Origin: Perkinsus olseni
Taxonomy: Eukaryota > Perkinsozoa > Perkinsida > Perkinsidae
DNA length: 64,000 nt
Direction of reading: 5' to 3'
Assembly: GCA_013115135.1 (NCBI GenBank)
Contig: JABANP010000080.1
Span: forward strand, 97,686-161,685
Made by a program: the position numbers and the translations under genes. The first letter of the stretch is position 1. Every line of letters starts with the position of its first letter. Shown piece after piece: positions 42,043-52,971 of the stretch. The notes beneath the pieces were generated by a model that saw only the letters and a list, made by a program, of their open reading frames with translations, made no database searches and was not told the origin of the DNA.

Positions 42043-43059
42043 ATGTCAACCCGACCAGTTGCGGTGTCGGCACTTGCAGCTGTTTGAGCGCCTCTAAAAA
42101 CCCCTATGACTATTGTGATGACAGCCTAGGCCTTCTCGAGAGAGAACGCGCCAGAAGTCAGACCGAGATCGAGGCCCTCAGAAGCAAACTGAACGACTTT
42201 GAGAAGTCGGCTGAGCTTGGATGATTCGACAGAGCACGCCCAGGAAGCGGCCTTGAAGGAGCAGGAGATCCAACGGAAGGAGTTGGAGACGGTGATTGCG
42301 TCCCAAAGGAGCACTATTGCCGTAGTGTCGTGGTACTCGTTGTGGTGCGCCGTGGCAATAGCGGCTGTAGTGTCTCTGCTGGCCGTGCTCTTCTGCGGCT
42401 ACAAGGCCTTCTTGTTGCGGAAGCGAACGAAAGCGGGCGCCGCTGCGAGCTCGGCGACGGAGGCCCTGCTGAGCCCCACCGGCGAGGACGGGAGCGAAGG
42501 ATGTTGGGACTCCGTCTACGGAAGCTAGTCCGGGCAGGCTGGGCCCTCAGGTAGGACTCGTCGCCCCTGATTGTCTTTATTGCTGCTATCAGACGCCGTC
42601 CGACTTATTTCCTCTTCACAAGACTGCCTCGCCGTCCCTGGGTGGAAGAGACTTCGGTTCTCCATTTCTGGCGGGCAAGGGTAAAGTCTCGGCGGGAACG
42701 GGGACTCCCGGGATCAGCACGTAGGGGTTAACTTGGCCACGCCATGCTGATCGTATTGCTCATCAGATGAGGTTTGGAGTGATGAGGATGTATCTCGCCG
42801 CCAGGGCCCTTCCCGAAGCAAGCCGCGGGACGGGGCCGAGACCCCAAGGCTCGGCTCGGACGCCAAGCGAGGGTCCTATATACAGCGGATGAAGCTACAC
42901 AAGCCGGAAATTGAGGTGGATGAAGAACGCCATCACGGAAGCACCTCAGAAGAAGGGCCGGACAAGTCCAACAGAGTGAGCACCGGGGAGGCCACCTGGA
43001 GGAGGATCCTTTCCCGAGCTCAGGCCTACTACAGCCCCTCCTTGGCCGACAACAAGTGA
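42043..43059 (+). CDS. Single-pass membrane protein with N-terminal coiled coil
   Basis: ATG at 42043, a few bases after a CATCAG acceptor. GT-AG joins give MSTRPVAV, then a coiled coil (LLERERARSQTEIEALRSKL; EQEIQRKELETVIASQ), then one membrane helix (YSLWCAVAIAAVVSLLAVLF) followed by Lys/Arg (KAFLLRKRTKAG), so the C-terminus faces the cytosol by the positive-inside rule. The tail contains a Cys cluster (CLYCCYQT), Ser/Pro-rich sequence and a charged end (KLHKPEIEVDEERHHGSTSE) with a stop at 43059. No family recognised; a tethering or adaptor role is possible. Confidence 0.65.
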
Positions 43060-43413
43060 CAGGGAGATTACCCGTACCATTGCTATTCCTTGCCCCAATA
43101 AGGCGTCTGTGAACAGACTACCTCAGTAACCATTGCCTCCCCCATCCCGTCAACTCAGCAGCCCTCGTTTTTCTGATCCTTGCGGTTAAATGAGCTCACC
43201 TGTTGTTGTCCTTTTTGTACTGCTATTTTCCGACAAGTCGATTCATTCATCACCATCATCGTCAGCAGCAGCAGCAGCTCCGCAATGTTCGAGTGTCCCT
43301 CTTGAGTGTACTATTGTCCCTACAGGGAGTATCTTCCACCGGCCAGAAGTAGTCTCTAGTTTCGGATCGTGGTCGGGTCCAGAAATCCTCAGCTTCTCCC
43401 TTTTACCCACCCT
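43060..43413. other. Intergenic
   Basis: About 350 bp with no convincing coding sequence; presumably terminator of the membrane-protein gene and promoter of the next gene. Confidence 0.4.
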
Positions 43414-46081
43414 ATGCCTGCGGCGGCGACCCGCGCTCAGCTGGCGCCGTTGTTCAGCAGCAGTCCGGTGCCTCCGGGCAGCGCCGTGTGGGACGCCCCC
43501 CTCAGCCCGTGGATTCGGCGTCCGGAGGCGTTGCCGGGAGGTCTTGTGGCCTTGGCATCCGAGGTTGAGCTGCGGTGGGAGCGGAATCTCGTCGTGCCGT
43601 TGCAGCAAACTTTGCTGGTGTCTGAGGCCGACGTGGACTGGTTCCTCGGCGAGGTCGGAAAGATTTCGGGCAGAAGGGGGCCTGAGGGTCCCGACCATGG
43701 TCTCGCCTCGGGCTCCAGGCTCTTCTCGGCGGCCTTGTGTCGGGAACTCGCCGTCCGCCACGGTCCGGCCCGGCGTCTCTCCTTGCTGGAGTATCGATTT
43801 ACGGAGGTCCTCAAGGAGCTGCAGAGTCTGCCGATGCGTCCTGGCGGGGAGGGAGAGGAGGGCCCTGTTCTCATCACGGACTCATTTTTCTGCATCGAAC
43901 TGATTCGGCCGTGCGAACCCTACAGGAGATCCCGGTAGCGAGTCTGTCGTCTGCAATAGGACGCGGATATCGGACTTGATTTTGATGGCGGAGGTGCCTA
44001 CCTGGTGGTCACCGTTTCTACCTCGGCTGGAGGACATGAGGAGGATCAAGGAGACGCCGGCCATTGAGGACGGTAAGGTCCCCTTGGGAGCTCGTATGGA
44101 GGTGACTACTAAGGAGGAGGAGAGGGAGTCTCAGCGTGATGGGTCGATGGTCACGGACAGGTCAGTGGGCTCGAGTCCACCACCGGTGAATGCTGACGAC
44201 GAGCCCGAGAAGAAACGGCGGAAAGTGGCTGAGCAGCCACGAGAGGAGGCCAGGGCGGACGGAAGCGGAGTACGGTCTACCGTGAAGGGCGATGGGCCTG
44301 CGCCGAGTATCCCAACCCCGGTGGTGGCGGTCGAGGGTTCTGCCCGTGTGATGAGCAGTGAGAATCGGGAGGAGGAGCACCCTGGCGTGCAGGCGGGAGC
44401 TCCAGCGACAGGTGTGGGAAAGACGAATGAGGGGACCACGGTGAACCCGTCCGTGGGGGCGCCTCCCTCCTCTCCACCTCATCCGCACTCGGTACCATCA
44501 ACCACTGAAGCACCCCTCTCCCGCCGGCAAGAGAGGAGGCCAGGCCAGTTCTAATTGAGAAGCCGAATGAGCCCCCAGTACCAGGCCACGTGTCTGGGCG
44601 AGAGCGACTGGGACCTGTGGCCAAGGCACGTCCGCCGTCCCCAACCAGGCCCGCTGGCACCTCGTCTACTCCTGTCGCCCGTACCCCTCATTCTCCGCCT
44701 GTAGTACCCCTGAGGCCCTCGACCAAGCCAAGCGGCTCCCTTTCAACCCCGGTTACACGTTTTCCCAATGTCTCGGTCAACGCGCCCGCACCGGTCTCAA
44801 GCATGCAGACTAGCCCCTCTACAAAATCAGGTGCCCGTACTCCTAATGTCCCTCCCAAGGTACCTCCGCCGTCCTCTACCAGGCCGACTGGCTCCCCTGC
44901 TGCCCATGGTGCCCCGCCGTCCTCTACCAGGCCGACTGGCTCCCCTGCTGCCCATGGTGCCCCGCCGTCCTCTACCAGGCCGACTGGCTCCCCTGCTGCC
45001 CATGGTGCCCCGCCGTCCTCTACCAGGCCGACTGGCACCCCTGCTGCCCATGGTGCCCCGCCGTCCTCTACCAGGCCGACTGGCTCTCCCTGCTGCCCAT
45101 GGTGCCCCGCCGTCCTCTACCAAGCCGATTGGCTCTCCTGCTGCCTATGGTGCCCCGCAGCCTTCGAGCAAGCAGACGGGCCCCCCTCCTCCTTTCTGGT
45201 GCCCGTACTCCTAGCATCCCTGCAAGAGCACTCCCGGCCGTCTTCAAGCAGACTGACTGGTCCCCCTCCTTCTCCTGGCGCCCGTTCTCCTCATTTTTCC
45301 TGCTAAGGCACCTCCGTCGTCTTCAAGCAGGCAGAGTGGTCTTCCTCCCGGCGACCGTACTTCTCATTTCCCTGGTAAAACACCTCCGCCGTCCTCTAAC
45401 AAGCAGAGTGGTCCTCCCCCTTCTCCTGGCGTCGCAGCTAAAGCCCCGCATGCGATAACAGCAGCGCTCTACGAGACCATATCTCGCTCAAAGGCGAGTC
45501 CGGTGGTTGAGCAGCAGGGAGCTGCGCCAGCGCCATCTCGCGGCCCAGCATCACCGAATAGACGGAAGCGCAAGAAGTCACATAACCGTCAAAGATCGCA
45601 GGCGTGGGCGGAGAGACGTAAGGCCGAGGAGAGCCTCCGGACGAGGCAGCAGGCCCCGGCCCCTTCGTCGTCTTCCGCTCCGTCACGAAGACCTGAACCT
45701 CGACCGGAACGCTACGATTCTTGGCCGCCCCCACGTCTCTCCTCGGCGTTCGCTCGGTCGGAGCCTTCCTGGATACCGCCAGCCCGGCCACACGCCGTGC
45801 CCCAGTCCGCTCCGCAACGGCCGTCTCGGTACACGTACAAGAGCCCTACGCCACCCAATGGGGGACCTCAGCTCCGGATAGGATCCCCGGGCAACTTCAA
45901 CGACATCGCCGCGCCTCGGCTGTACTCAGAGCCGCCTCGTCAGAGCTCTGCGGCATTGAGGCCTAAGCAGGAGCTCCCGCCTGCTCCGGCCCGAGTCCGG
46001 TCTTCCCAAGGAGGACAGCCGCCAGGGGAGATTGAAGTGCCCTGTGAGTTCATCCCCTACAAGTCGAAGGGCCGCTCTTGA
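43414..46081 (+). CDS. Pro/Ser/Thr-rich protein with N-terminal structured part
   Basis: The most likely start is MPAAATRAQLAPLF (43414). The first exon has a helical, possibly globular region (EVELRWERNLVVPLQQTLLV; FLGEVGKISGRRGPEG; LCRELAVRHGPARRLSLLEY). A 25-nt-scale GT-AG join near 43.94 kb leads to EVPTWWSPFLPRLEDMRRIK and then long Pro/Ser/Glu-rich sequence with a nuclear-localisation-like EKKRRK. From 44.6 kb it is Pro/Ser/Thr-rich with a 48-bp minisatellite. The end, from about 45.5 kb, is basic (NRRKRKKSHNRQRSQAWAER) and stops EIEVPCEFIPYKSKGRS at 46081. The reading frame changes several times across the repeat region, by introns or indels, so the central part is unresolved. Confidence 0.5.
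44866..45110 (+). repeat. 48-bp minisatellite, five units
   Basis: Five head-to-tail copies of a 48-bp unit encoding PPSSTRPTGSPAAHGA. Units 1-4 are nearly identical (one Ser/Thr change); unit 5 has a one-base insertion that shifts the frame. Degenerate relatives of the unit continue to about 45.43 kb. Confidence 0.9.
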
Positions 46082-46295
46082 TGCACCATTACTACCCGCC
46101 ATCACAGCCTTACCGTCTTCCGAGAGGCTCGACGACTGGCTTCCTCCCGGGGCGACGTTAAGGCTAATGACGGGTTCTCCGATTTTGTGTTGTACCATTG
46201 GTCTCTAATAACTCCCTTGCTGTTGTGTTGCTACATCCACTCTCGACCACTAATAGACACCTCCAGGTCTTTACTCCCAACATGACTCGCTCACT

Positions 46296-47138
46296 ATGAC
46301 CAGCAGCACGTCGTCATCTACCGAGGAGTCCTGCTGCTATGGCCCTCCATCCGACCGCGAGTCCTTCGCGAGCGTCCTGGCTCGACGCCAGAGGCCTCGC
46401 ATACTGCCTGTCCTGTCCCCTAGTTGCAGCTTTGGCGGGGCAGTGAGTCTCCTGCTCGGTCCTCGGGCCAACACTCCAATGAAGGAGGTGCTCGCCATGG
46501 CTGTCAGACGGTGGACCTCCAACTCTGGGAAGGTTTGCGTATTTGACTGTTCCTTGGAGTTCACCGCTCCACAACCGACCAACGTGAGCCTCTACCGCGC
46601 ACCTTCGACGGCGGCTCTCTTGGCAGCTCTTCGTCACTTCCATCGCCAACATCTCAGAAAGACGGAGGACTCTATCACTATAGGGTGGCTAGTCGTTGTT
46701 GTCGACTGGACTTGTCTCAAGGTTGAATCGGAGCCAGCGGGGGTCCTCAGCTTGGCCCTGCGCTACCTCGAGCAGCTAGGCCAGAGCTATGACTTCCCTC
46801 TGGTACTCACAGGACTTCCTATCACTTGTAACGGGTGGATCATGTCGGACATAGGCCACTCCGATCCCCGCCCGTGGATCGTTCCTGGGCCCGTCTCGCG
46901 ACAGCTGCTGGCGGAAGGCCGGCTATGGTTAAGGACCACTTGTGAGGCTTGCGGCTCAGCCCTGGCCACTGTCTTTAGTTCCGGAGGATGTGACAGCTAC
47001 TCTGTCATCGGCAGAGGAGACCAGGAGCTGAGCTTCGAGCCCGCCAGTAGCCCTCTTTGTTCCTGCGGCGTTGACTCAGTCGGAGAAGAGGAAGCCACGC
47101 CAGATCAGAACTCCTCATTCTATTTTCCCCCTATCTAA
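46296..47138 (+). CDS. RecA-fold-like protein, unknown
   Basis: Intact 280-residue frame with no intron needed. After a Ser-rich start the sequence shows an alternating beta-strand/helix pattern reminiscent of RecA-like folds: a strand and degenerate P-loop region (AVSLLLGPRANTPMKEVLAM), GKVCVFDCSLEF, helix LLAALRHFHRQHL, a Walker-B-like strand GWLVVVVDW ending in Asp, a long helix, and LVLTGLPITCNG. The GKS/T of a working Walker A is missing. Degenerate RecA folds occur in Elongator Elp4-6 and in RAD51-paralogue partners such as SWSAP1; either is possible and neither is proved. The C-terminus has Cys pairs (TTCEACGSA; SPLCSCGV) that could bind zinc. Confidence 0.55.
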   Translation: MTSSTSSSTEESCCYGPPSDRESFASVLARRQRPRILPVLSPSCSFGGAVSLLLGPRANTPMKEVLAMAVRRWTSNSGKVCVFDCSLEFTAPQPTNVSLYRAPSTAALLAALRHFHRQHLRKTEDSITIGWLVVVVDWTCLKVESEPAGVLSLALRYLEQLGQSYDFPLVLTGLPITCNGWIMSDIGHSDPRPWIVPGPVSRQLLAEGRLWLRTTCEACGSALATVFSSGGCDSYSVIGRGDQELSFEPASSPLCSCGVDSVGEEEATPDQNSSFYFPPI

Positions 47139-47245
47139 ATGTGCATCCTTTCTGAATACTCTCAAAGCGATTCGTTTCGAGTGCTGTGAACGCGAGTTGC
47201 TTCTCACGTGTTTCACAGTGTCTCTTGACTCTTCCTTCTCCAGTC

Positions 47246-48148
47246 ATGGTCTCCTCGCTCTACGGCCACTCTGGAGGGTTCGGCCTCTCTGGCGCTGCCG
47301 GGAGCCGTACGAGACGCCGCAGGCCGGAGATCAGTGAGGAGCAGAAGCAGGAGATCAAGGTGGGTGATGAAGCCTCCAAAACTGGTGGTCGAGCATCCGC
47401 CCCTCTACAATCGCAGACACCATCGGCCTGGTTTTTTAGGAAGCGTTCGATCTCTTCGACACTAGTCGTAGTGGTTCTATCGACTACCATGAGCTCAAGG
47501 TGTGCATGCGTGCGCTTGGCTTCGACGTGAAGAAGGCGGAAGTGGTGAGCACCAGTCCTCGAGGCCACTCCCTGGAATCATGGGGGCTCTCCGTCTCAGT
47601 TGGAGCTCATGAGGGACTATGACCGGCAGCAGACGGGCTCGATCCGTTACGATGACTATCTGGAGATAAGTAGGTCAATTAGGCTCGACGGTTGAGTCGC
47701 CTAGGTAAAAGTGACTGATGTTAGTGACCGCCAAGTACGCTGATAGGGATCCGACCGAGGAGATGGTCAAAGCATTCAAGCTCTTCGACGACGATGGCAC
47801 AGGTAAGAGCGTCGTGCCCTTACAGTTAAGTAGGCTGTTTCCCGGCCCGTTGCTCAACCTTAGGCCGCATATCACTGAAGAACCTTCGGCGAGTGGCCAG
47901 AGAACTGGTAGGTCGTCGTTCTTTTCTGCAGCCTTTAGACTTTCGTTCTTCCCAGGGGGAGAATCTTTCGGACGATGAACTACAGGCTATGATAGACGAG
48001 TTTGATACAGACCAGGATGGTGAAAGTGAGATTGGGTTGCATCACTTTCGCTTAGCCCGTCGGAGACGACCTGAAACACTCCAAGTTCTCTTACTCAGTT
48101 AACGAAGAGGAGTTCATCGCTATCATGAAGCAGACTTCTCTTTATTGA
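47246..48148 (+). CDS. Centrin
   Basis: Seven exons join in frame: 47246-47359, 47440-47544, 47600-47669, 47725-47802, 47864-47907, 47956-48025 and 48099-48148, all introns GT-AG (48-80 nt). The 176-residue product has a basic N-terminal tail, the centrin signature [20 protein letters not shown], four EF-hands and the C-terminus [14 protein letters not shown]. Loops 1 ([12 protein letters not shown]) and 4 (DTDQDGEINEEE) can bind calcium; loops 2 and 3 are degenerate (an Asn at position 12 of loop 3). Centrins are calcium-binding proteins of basal bodies, centrosomes and contractile fibres. An acceptor-like CTTCTCCAG lies two bases before the ATG, ideal for spliced-leader addition. Confidence 0.97.
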
Positions 48149-48897
48149 AGATGCTGATGAACTTTGCGTGTTGGGATTTCTTGCTATATCTACTGCACGT
48201 TACGCCCCATTCCTTGGTGTTTGGTTACCCTCGAGTTGGATCATATCCTGGAGCTCGACAAGGCGAGGCCGAGCAACGATGACGAGTAGTTCGATGACGA
48301 TGTTGTTGCTCTTCAAACTGTTGAGCACCAGGCGTACCTCAACCTTCATGAAGATCGTTGAGAGCGGTGCCTCGAACTACGGGCACTCTCAGTCCGCGAT
48401 AGCTCGAGTGAATCGAAATCCGAGGCTTTGACCCGTTGGATAAGCGCGCAGACGAGTCCACATAACTTTCCAAGAGAATCGATCTGTCTTGCTCGCGTGA
48501 TGTAGCCAGTAAACGCTTGGAGGCGCACTGATGGATCTCGGAGGTGTCCCTCTCGACTTCATCGCAATTCAGCCGAGTATGGCGCGTCCCGTATGAAGTA
48601 AAAATCATAATCTCGGCCACACGACCCAGATAAGAGTGAACTGGCTCGAACATCAGGCCGGAGCCTGCGCCTTGGGCAGATCCCGCGAAGCCTTGGATGT
48701 AGAAACCCAATCCCGTTAGCACCCAACAGTCTATCATCACAACTCAACTAATATCATTGGTACGAAGGTTGGTTTTGGGTGGCTACGTCTTAAGACGCTG
48801 CCGCTTCGATTCTGCATATGATATGCAAAAACAAGAGATAAATAGTCGTCTAAGGGTTTTTTGATGACGCTCGAAACGTCAGCTATTTCGAGTCTAT
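48149..48897. other. Intergenic; weak minus-strand frame
   Basis: A minus-strand frame at 48339-48740 codes for partly hydrophobic sequence (IDCWVLTGLGFYIQGFAGSA) but shows no family resemblance. No gene can be supported. Confidence 0.3.
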
Positions 48898-49377
48898 CTA
48901 GTCGGACATGTCCGCGCCCACCTCAGCATCCATGGCATCCGACTTCACTTTGCGCATGTTCTTATCCCACGGGCCTTTGCAGGGAGAGAGGAGGCGGGGA
49001 ACACCGTTGATGGTCATGTTGAGCTCATTGGTGGTTGCATTATGCGTCATGGCGGCGAACTGCTTCTGCGTGAAGTAGAAGCCGCAGAAGTCGCGGTCCA
49101 AAACGAAGGGCTGAGGGGCATCATAGCAAGGGTTGTAGTGCATCGTGACGGCCTTCAACCCGCGCTTGTTCCTCCAGAAAGGGACGAACCAACGCCAATT
49201 GTACTGCTGGTACTCCATGATGGTCTCGTTCCAGAAAGTAACCTCATGGCGAACATAAAGTTTCTTGAGAGAGTGACCGTAGGAGATCTCGATGCAGTAC
49301 TTGCTGGGAAGCTGGTCAGTGAGCAGACTGACCACGGAAATGATGAGAAGAGCGAATGAAAGGACGCGGGAAACCAT
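48898..49377 (-). CDS. Secreted protein, unknown family, copy A
   Basis: Intact 159-residue frame starting MVSRVLSFALLIISVVSLL, a strong signal peptide or signal anchor. The rest has four cysteines (SKYCIE, NPCYD, DFCGF, SPCKG), which could pair as two disulfides, and three N-glycosylation sequons (NET, NAT, NMT). Aromatic-rich middle (QQYNWRWFVPFWRNKRG). No known family. No intron is needed. It is almost identical to the copy at 51340-51819 (RLLS here, RFLS there). The extracellular or vacuolar role is unknown. Confidence 0.8.
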   Translation of the reverse strand: MVSRVLSFALLIISVVSLLTDQLPSKYCIEISYGHSLKKLYVRHEVTFWNETIMEYQQYNWRWFVPFWRNKRGLKAVTMHYNPCYDAPQPFVLDRDFCGFYFTQKQFAAMTHNATTNELNMTINGVPRLLSPCKGPWDKNMRKVKSDAMDAEVGADMSD

Positions 49378-51339
49378 GTGAAACTCGCTAGGAAACCTGA
49401 GCTGGATAGCGATAATAGTATGAACGCTAAAACGCTATGCTCGGAGCTCGACGCGTGCTACTCGGTAGAGCAGGCAGCCTCGAAGTCCGAATGACCCCGA
49501 CCTCCCGCGATTCTGGCTACTATAGCCGAGACGTCACGTCACGGTTTCACGTCCCCGGACGTGACAAGATTCCACTGTCCCGGATGTTGCTGGTAGGCGT
49601 TCCATTCAGATAGAGCATTTGAGGTGCTAACCTCTATTGTCCAAAGACCCGTGTAATTCGGGTGTGATTCATTCCCGCGTCACAGCACGTGGGCAACGAG
49701 AGCCAGCTTCAGGTGAGACAGTCCGGACCTCAATAGCGCACGTACGTGGCGCAGCGAAGTGCTCCACGTAAGGTATGGCTAAAGGTTTGAAAATCAGCTT
49801 CACGCCATCTGATTGAGGCTCACTACTCATTCACAGTTGCGTTTCGAGCCATCGCATGGATGTCGTCGACAGATTTTCTCCTTTCGCGTCGATCCTTCCG
49901 GAAAAAGCTCCTCGGGAAAGGCGGCAGGAAGTAGACAGGTGCCTTCGTGACACCTCGCCGCCGTCACCGTGCTGTTTTGAAGGTCGAAGGCCATCTGGAT
50001 ATCTCAATTGCCAGAGGCTGTGGCCCGCAGCCGACTAGCAGTTGGCATGAACTCCTCCCACTTCGATCTCTGTCCTGCGGCACTGGCATCTGAACGCCAT
50101 CATAACCAAATCGAGACTCGCAGTCTACTGTGAACACGGCTACAGTGCCGTCATGAAAAGGCTAGCGGAACGCGTCCGGTCGCCCCCTCCGCAGGATTGC
50201 GCTCTCGGACTGAAGTTTTGCATTCGATGAGGGAGAGGGGAAAAACGCAGAGCCTCGAGGAAGGCGAAGCAGGAGCAAGGATGTACCGTTCAAATTTCTC
50301 TCCTCTCAAGTCGTCTGAAACTGAAGTTTCAATTCCCCTCAGAGGTAATCCCGATGATCGTGGTGGCTGGTTCTCGCCACACTTTCCTCAAGACCTCAAC
50401 AGCTGTGTGGCGCAGCCAGCAACAGCAAGATTGTTCGGAAAGCTAACAAAGTATGTCACTCACTCGCATGTGGGGCGCTAACGCGAAGAGTAATCAGACA
50501 ATGCCATCATTGAGGTACTTTTCCCGTCGCGTGTCCATGCGCTCTTCCTCTAATTGCGGGGTTGCGGGACCCAGTCTGTGTCGCCAACGGCAACTGCATC
50601 AGTGCCATGGGTGAGATTGCAGAAGAGAGAGGTTCTTAGTGGCCAAAACTCCGCACTGCGCCAGCATCGGCTCATAATGTGTTGCAAAAACTTGTTGAGG
50701 GCAAATGTGCCTAGAACGTCCATAAGCCATGATTTGCAGTGCAAAAGTAGGACTGACTCATACTTCTGTTGTATGTCTTAGGAGAGCTGGTGCCGACCAT
50801 GCTACCCGAGAGATTTTGGTCACTCGTGGACGGTGTGGCAGGCTCTTTCTGCAAAGGACAGCGTGATCCAAGCGCCGCCGTCGGGCGAGCTGCGAGGAGA
50901 AAGCGGAACTCCAGCTTTCTTTAGAGTTTGAGTACTATCCCCCTCTCCCACAGTCTTCTACGCTAGCAAATCAACTACGAAAGAAACAGATCATGATCTT
51001 AAGCCTACATGGAATCTAGACGAAGCTGGCTTTAATCCACGAACTTGCTTAGATTCTCAACTGGCTCGTGGTTTCAAGCCAGCTGACGAACTGCAAGCAG
51101 GTGCCGGCTCAGCGGCACAGCCCTTGTGACAACTCAACCAAGAGGCTAAGAAAGGAGTAGGTTTGATTAAAACTGTGCGACAGAATGGTCGTAATATTTG
51201 TACGGAAATTCAAGATCGGAACTTGAAAGACTCGTTGAAAAGTTGTTCGGCACTGCTCTCGTTCTTACATACGATGTTGAGGAAGTACGAGACGAGCTTG
51301 GGATGAGCCCGAGCAGTACCGATGCTCACTTAATAGTTC
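49378..51339. other. Intergenic between secreted-protein copies
   Basis: About 2 kb with no convincing gene. The part next to copy A contains a near-palindrome (CACGTCCCCGGACGTG, 49548-49563) and a GTCACGTCACGGTTTC-like stretch that reappears upstream of copy B. Frames near 50.2-50.8 kb look random. Confidence 0.45.
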
Positions 51340-51819
51340 TTAATCGGACATGTCCGCGCCCACCTCAGCATCCATGGCATCCGACTTCACCTTGCGCATG
51401 TTCTTATCCCAGGGGCCTTTGCAGGGAGAGAGGAAGCGGGGAACACCGTTGATGGTCATGTTGAGCTCATTGGTGGTTGCATTATGCGTCATCGCGGCGA
51501 ACTGCTTCTGCGTGAAGTAGAAGCCGCAGAAGTCGCGGTCCAAAACGAAGGGCTGAGGGGCATCATAGCAAGGGTTGTAGTGCATCGTGACGGCCTTCAA
51601 CCCGCGCTTGTTCCTCCAGAAAGGGACGAACCAACGCCAATTGTACTGCTGGTACTCCATGATGGTCTCGTTCCAGAAAGTAACCTCATGGCGAACATAA
51701 AGTTTCTTGAGAGAGTGACCGTAGGAGATCTCGATGCAGTACTTGCTGGGAAGCTGGTCAGTGAGCAGACTGACCACGGAGATGATGAGAAGAGCGAATG
51801 AAAGGACGCGGGAAACCAT
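51340..51819 (-). CDS. Secreted protein, unknown family, copy B
   Basis: 159 residues, one substitution from copy A, with the same signal peptide, four cysteines and three glycosylation sequons. A longer frame begins 28 codons upstream, but identity with copy A stops 23 bases before this ATG, at a CAG/GTTTCC boundary, so the internal ATG (51819) is preferred. Both copies are intronless and on the same strand, 2.44 kb apart. Confidence 0.8.
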   Translation of the reverse strand: MVSRVLSFALLIISVVSLLTDQLPSKYCIEISYGHSLKKLYVRHEVTFWNETIMEYQQYNWRWFVPFWRNKRGLKAVTMHYNPCYDAPQPFVLDRDFCGFYFTQKQFAAMTHNATTNELNMTINGVPRFLSPCKGPWDKNMRKVKSDAMDAEVGADMSD

Positions 51820-52971
51820 GTGAAACTCGCTAGGAAACCTGAACACAGAAGCATTGGAAGGATCAACACCAAGACACCCCGCTCGGGTAAGCCTAGTCGA
51901 CACTATAGGTTCCCTCTACGCATGCAAGAACCTCAAGCTTGACCTCAGAATGGAAAGGACCACCTCGATATTCTGAGATCAAAATTATCCCAACATTTCC
52001 AAAGAGTTTGAGTTGTGCGGAGCACGCGGTCACGTCACGATTTCTCGCCGCCACGCGTGACGAGATGCCGCTGTCCCGGTGGTAGGCAGCAATCCATCAA
52101 AATACGAAGAGCATCTGCCGCTGTGTAGGCACTGCTCGAACGCTCACCAACAATGACACAATGTCGCTCCGCTTGGGAGCAACGCGAGTAGTTCTAACGC
52201 CCTACACGAGGAAATAACGATCCGAACAGTACGGATGCGCGGCGCGGCGAAGGGCTCCATGGACGATGCCATTGAAAGCATGAGAATAGACTAGACGATC
52301 AATAAACGAAACTCATTATCGCTCTACGAAAATGCAATCGATCTCTCGCGCTGATACCATCCACAACTTTCCGTCGATGCGGATCGTTCATCGGGAGAAA
52401 CGCTTCAAACGGCTTCGAGAGGAGTAGGCAAATGCAGGCGTGACAGCTGATCGGCGTCACCGTGCCGATTGGGGTCGGAACCTTTCCTGTCAGCCTTTCA
52501 ACGACTGAGCAAGAGTAGTCCCTACTCTCGAGAGGCTATCCTCAGTCGATGTATCCTGACTCTGGATTCTCGAGCTCTACCGGGAACACTCACATTGCGG
52601 GTGCACGCTGCCGACCTGTGCATGGGGCGTCTGAAGCCTCAGGAATGTGGAAGGCTGAACAGTGTTCAATGGAGGCCTCGAAGAAGCTCCACGAAGACTT
52701 TACCGATCAACGCAGGTGAATCGCCCACAAGAATAACGCGTGCAATATAGTGACAACTGCCTCCATTGCTGCTGCATACCATAAATCCTAAGTTTGCCGG
52801 TAGCAACTTGCTACCCATATTTGCTTTCCGTGCGTGTTCCTCTTTGTGCGTCTAATCGCTCCGGCAATCGCGTGCATTCCTCGTCACGCGAGTGAACACA
52901 CGTTTTCCCCGAACTCCTCTCGAGTCCGGTTTTACCAGTCTTTGAGCCCTGTCTCCAATAGCCTTACTGTA
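51820..52971. other. Intergenic, no gene seen
   Basis: Contains the GGTCACGTCACGATTTC motif near 52025-52045, shared in similar position with copy A's upstream region. The plus-strand frame at 52469-52750 has no supporting features. Confidence 0.4.

Noticed and set aside
43243..44660. Long minus-strand frames opposite the Pro/Ser-rich gene.
   Set aside because: Antisense shadows of a GC-rich, stop-poor plus-strand coding region.
52469..52750. Plus-strand open frame of 93 codons.
   Set aside because: No motif, no splice context, ordinary composition for random frames at this base content.
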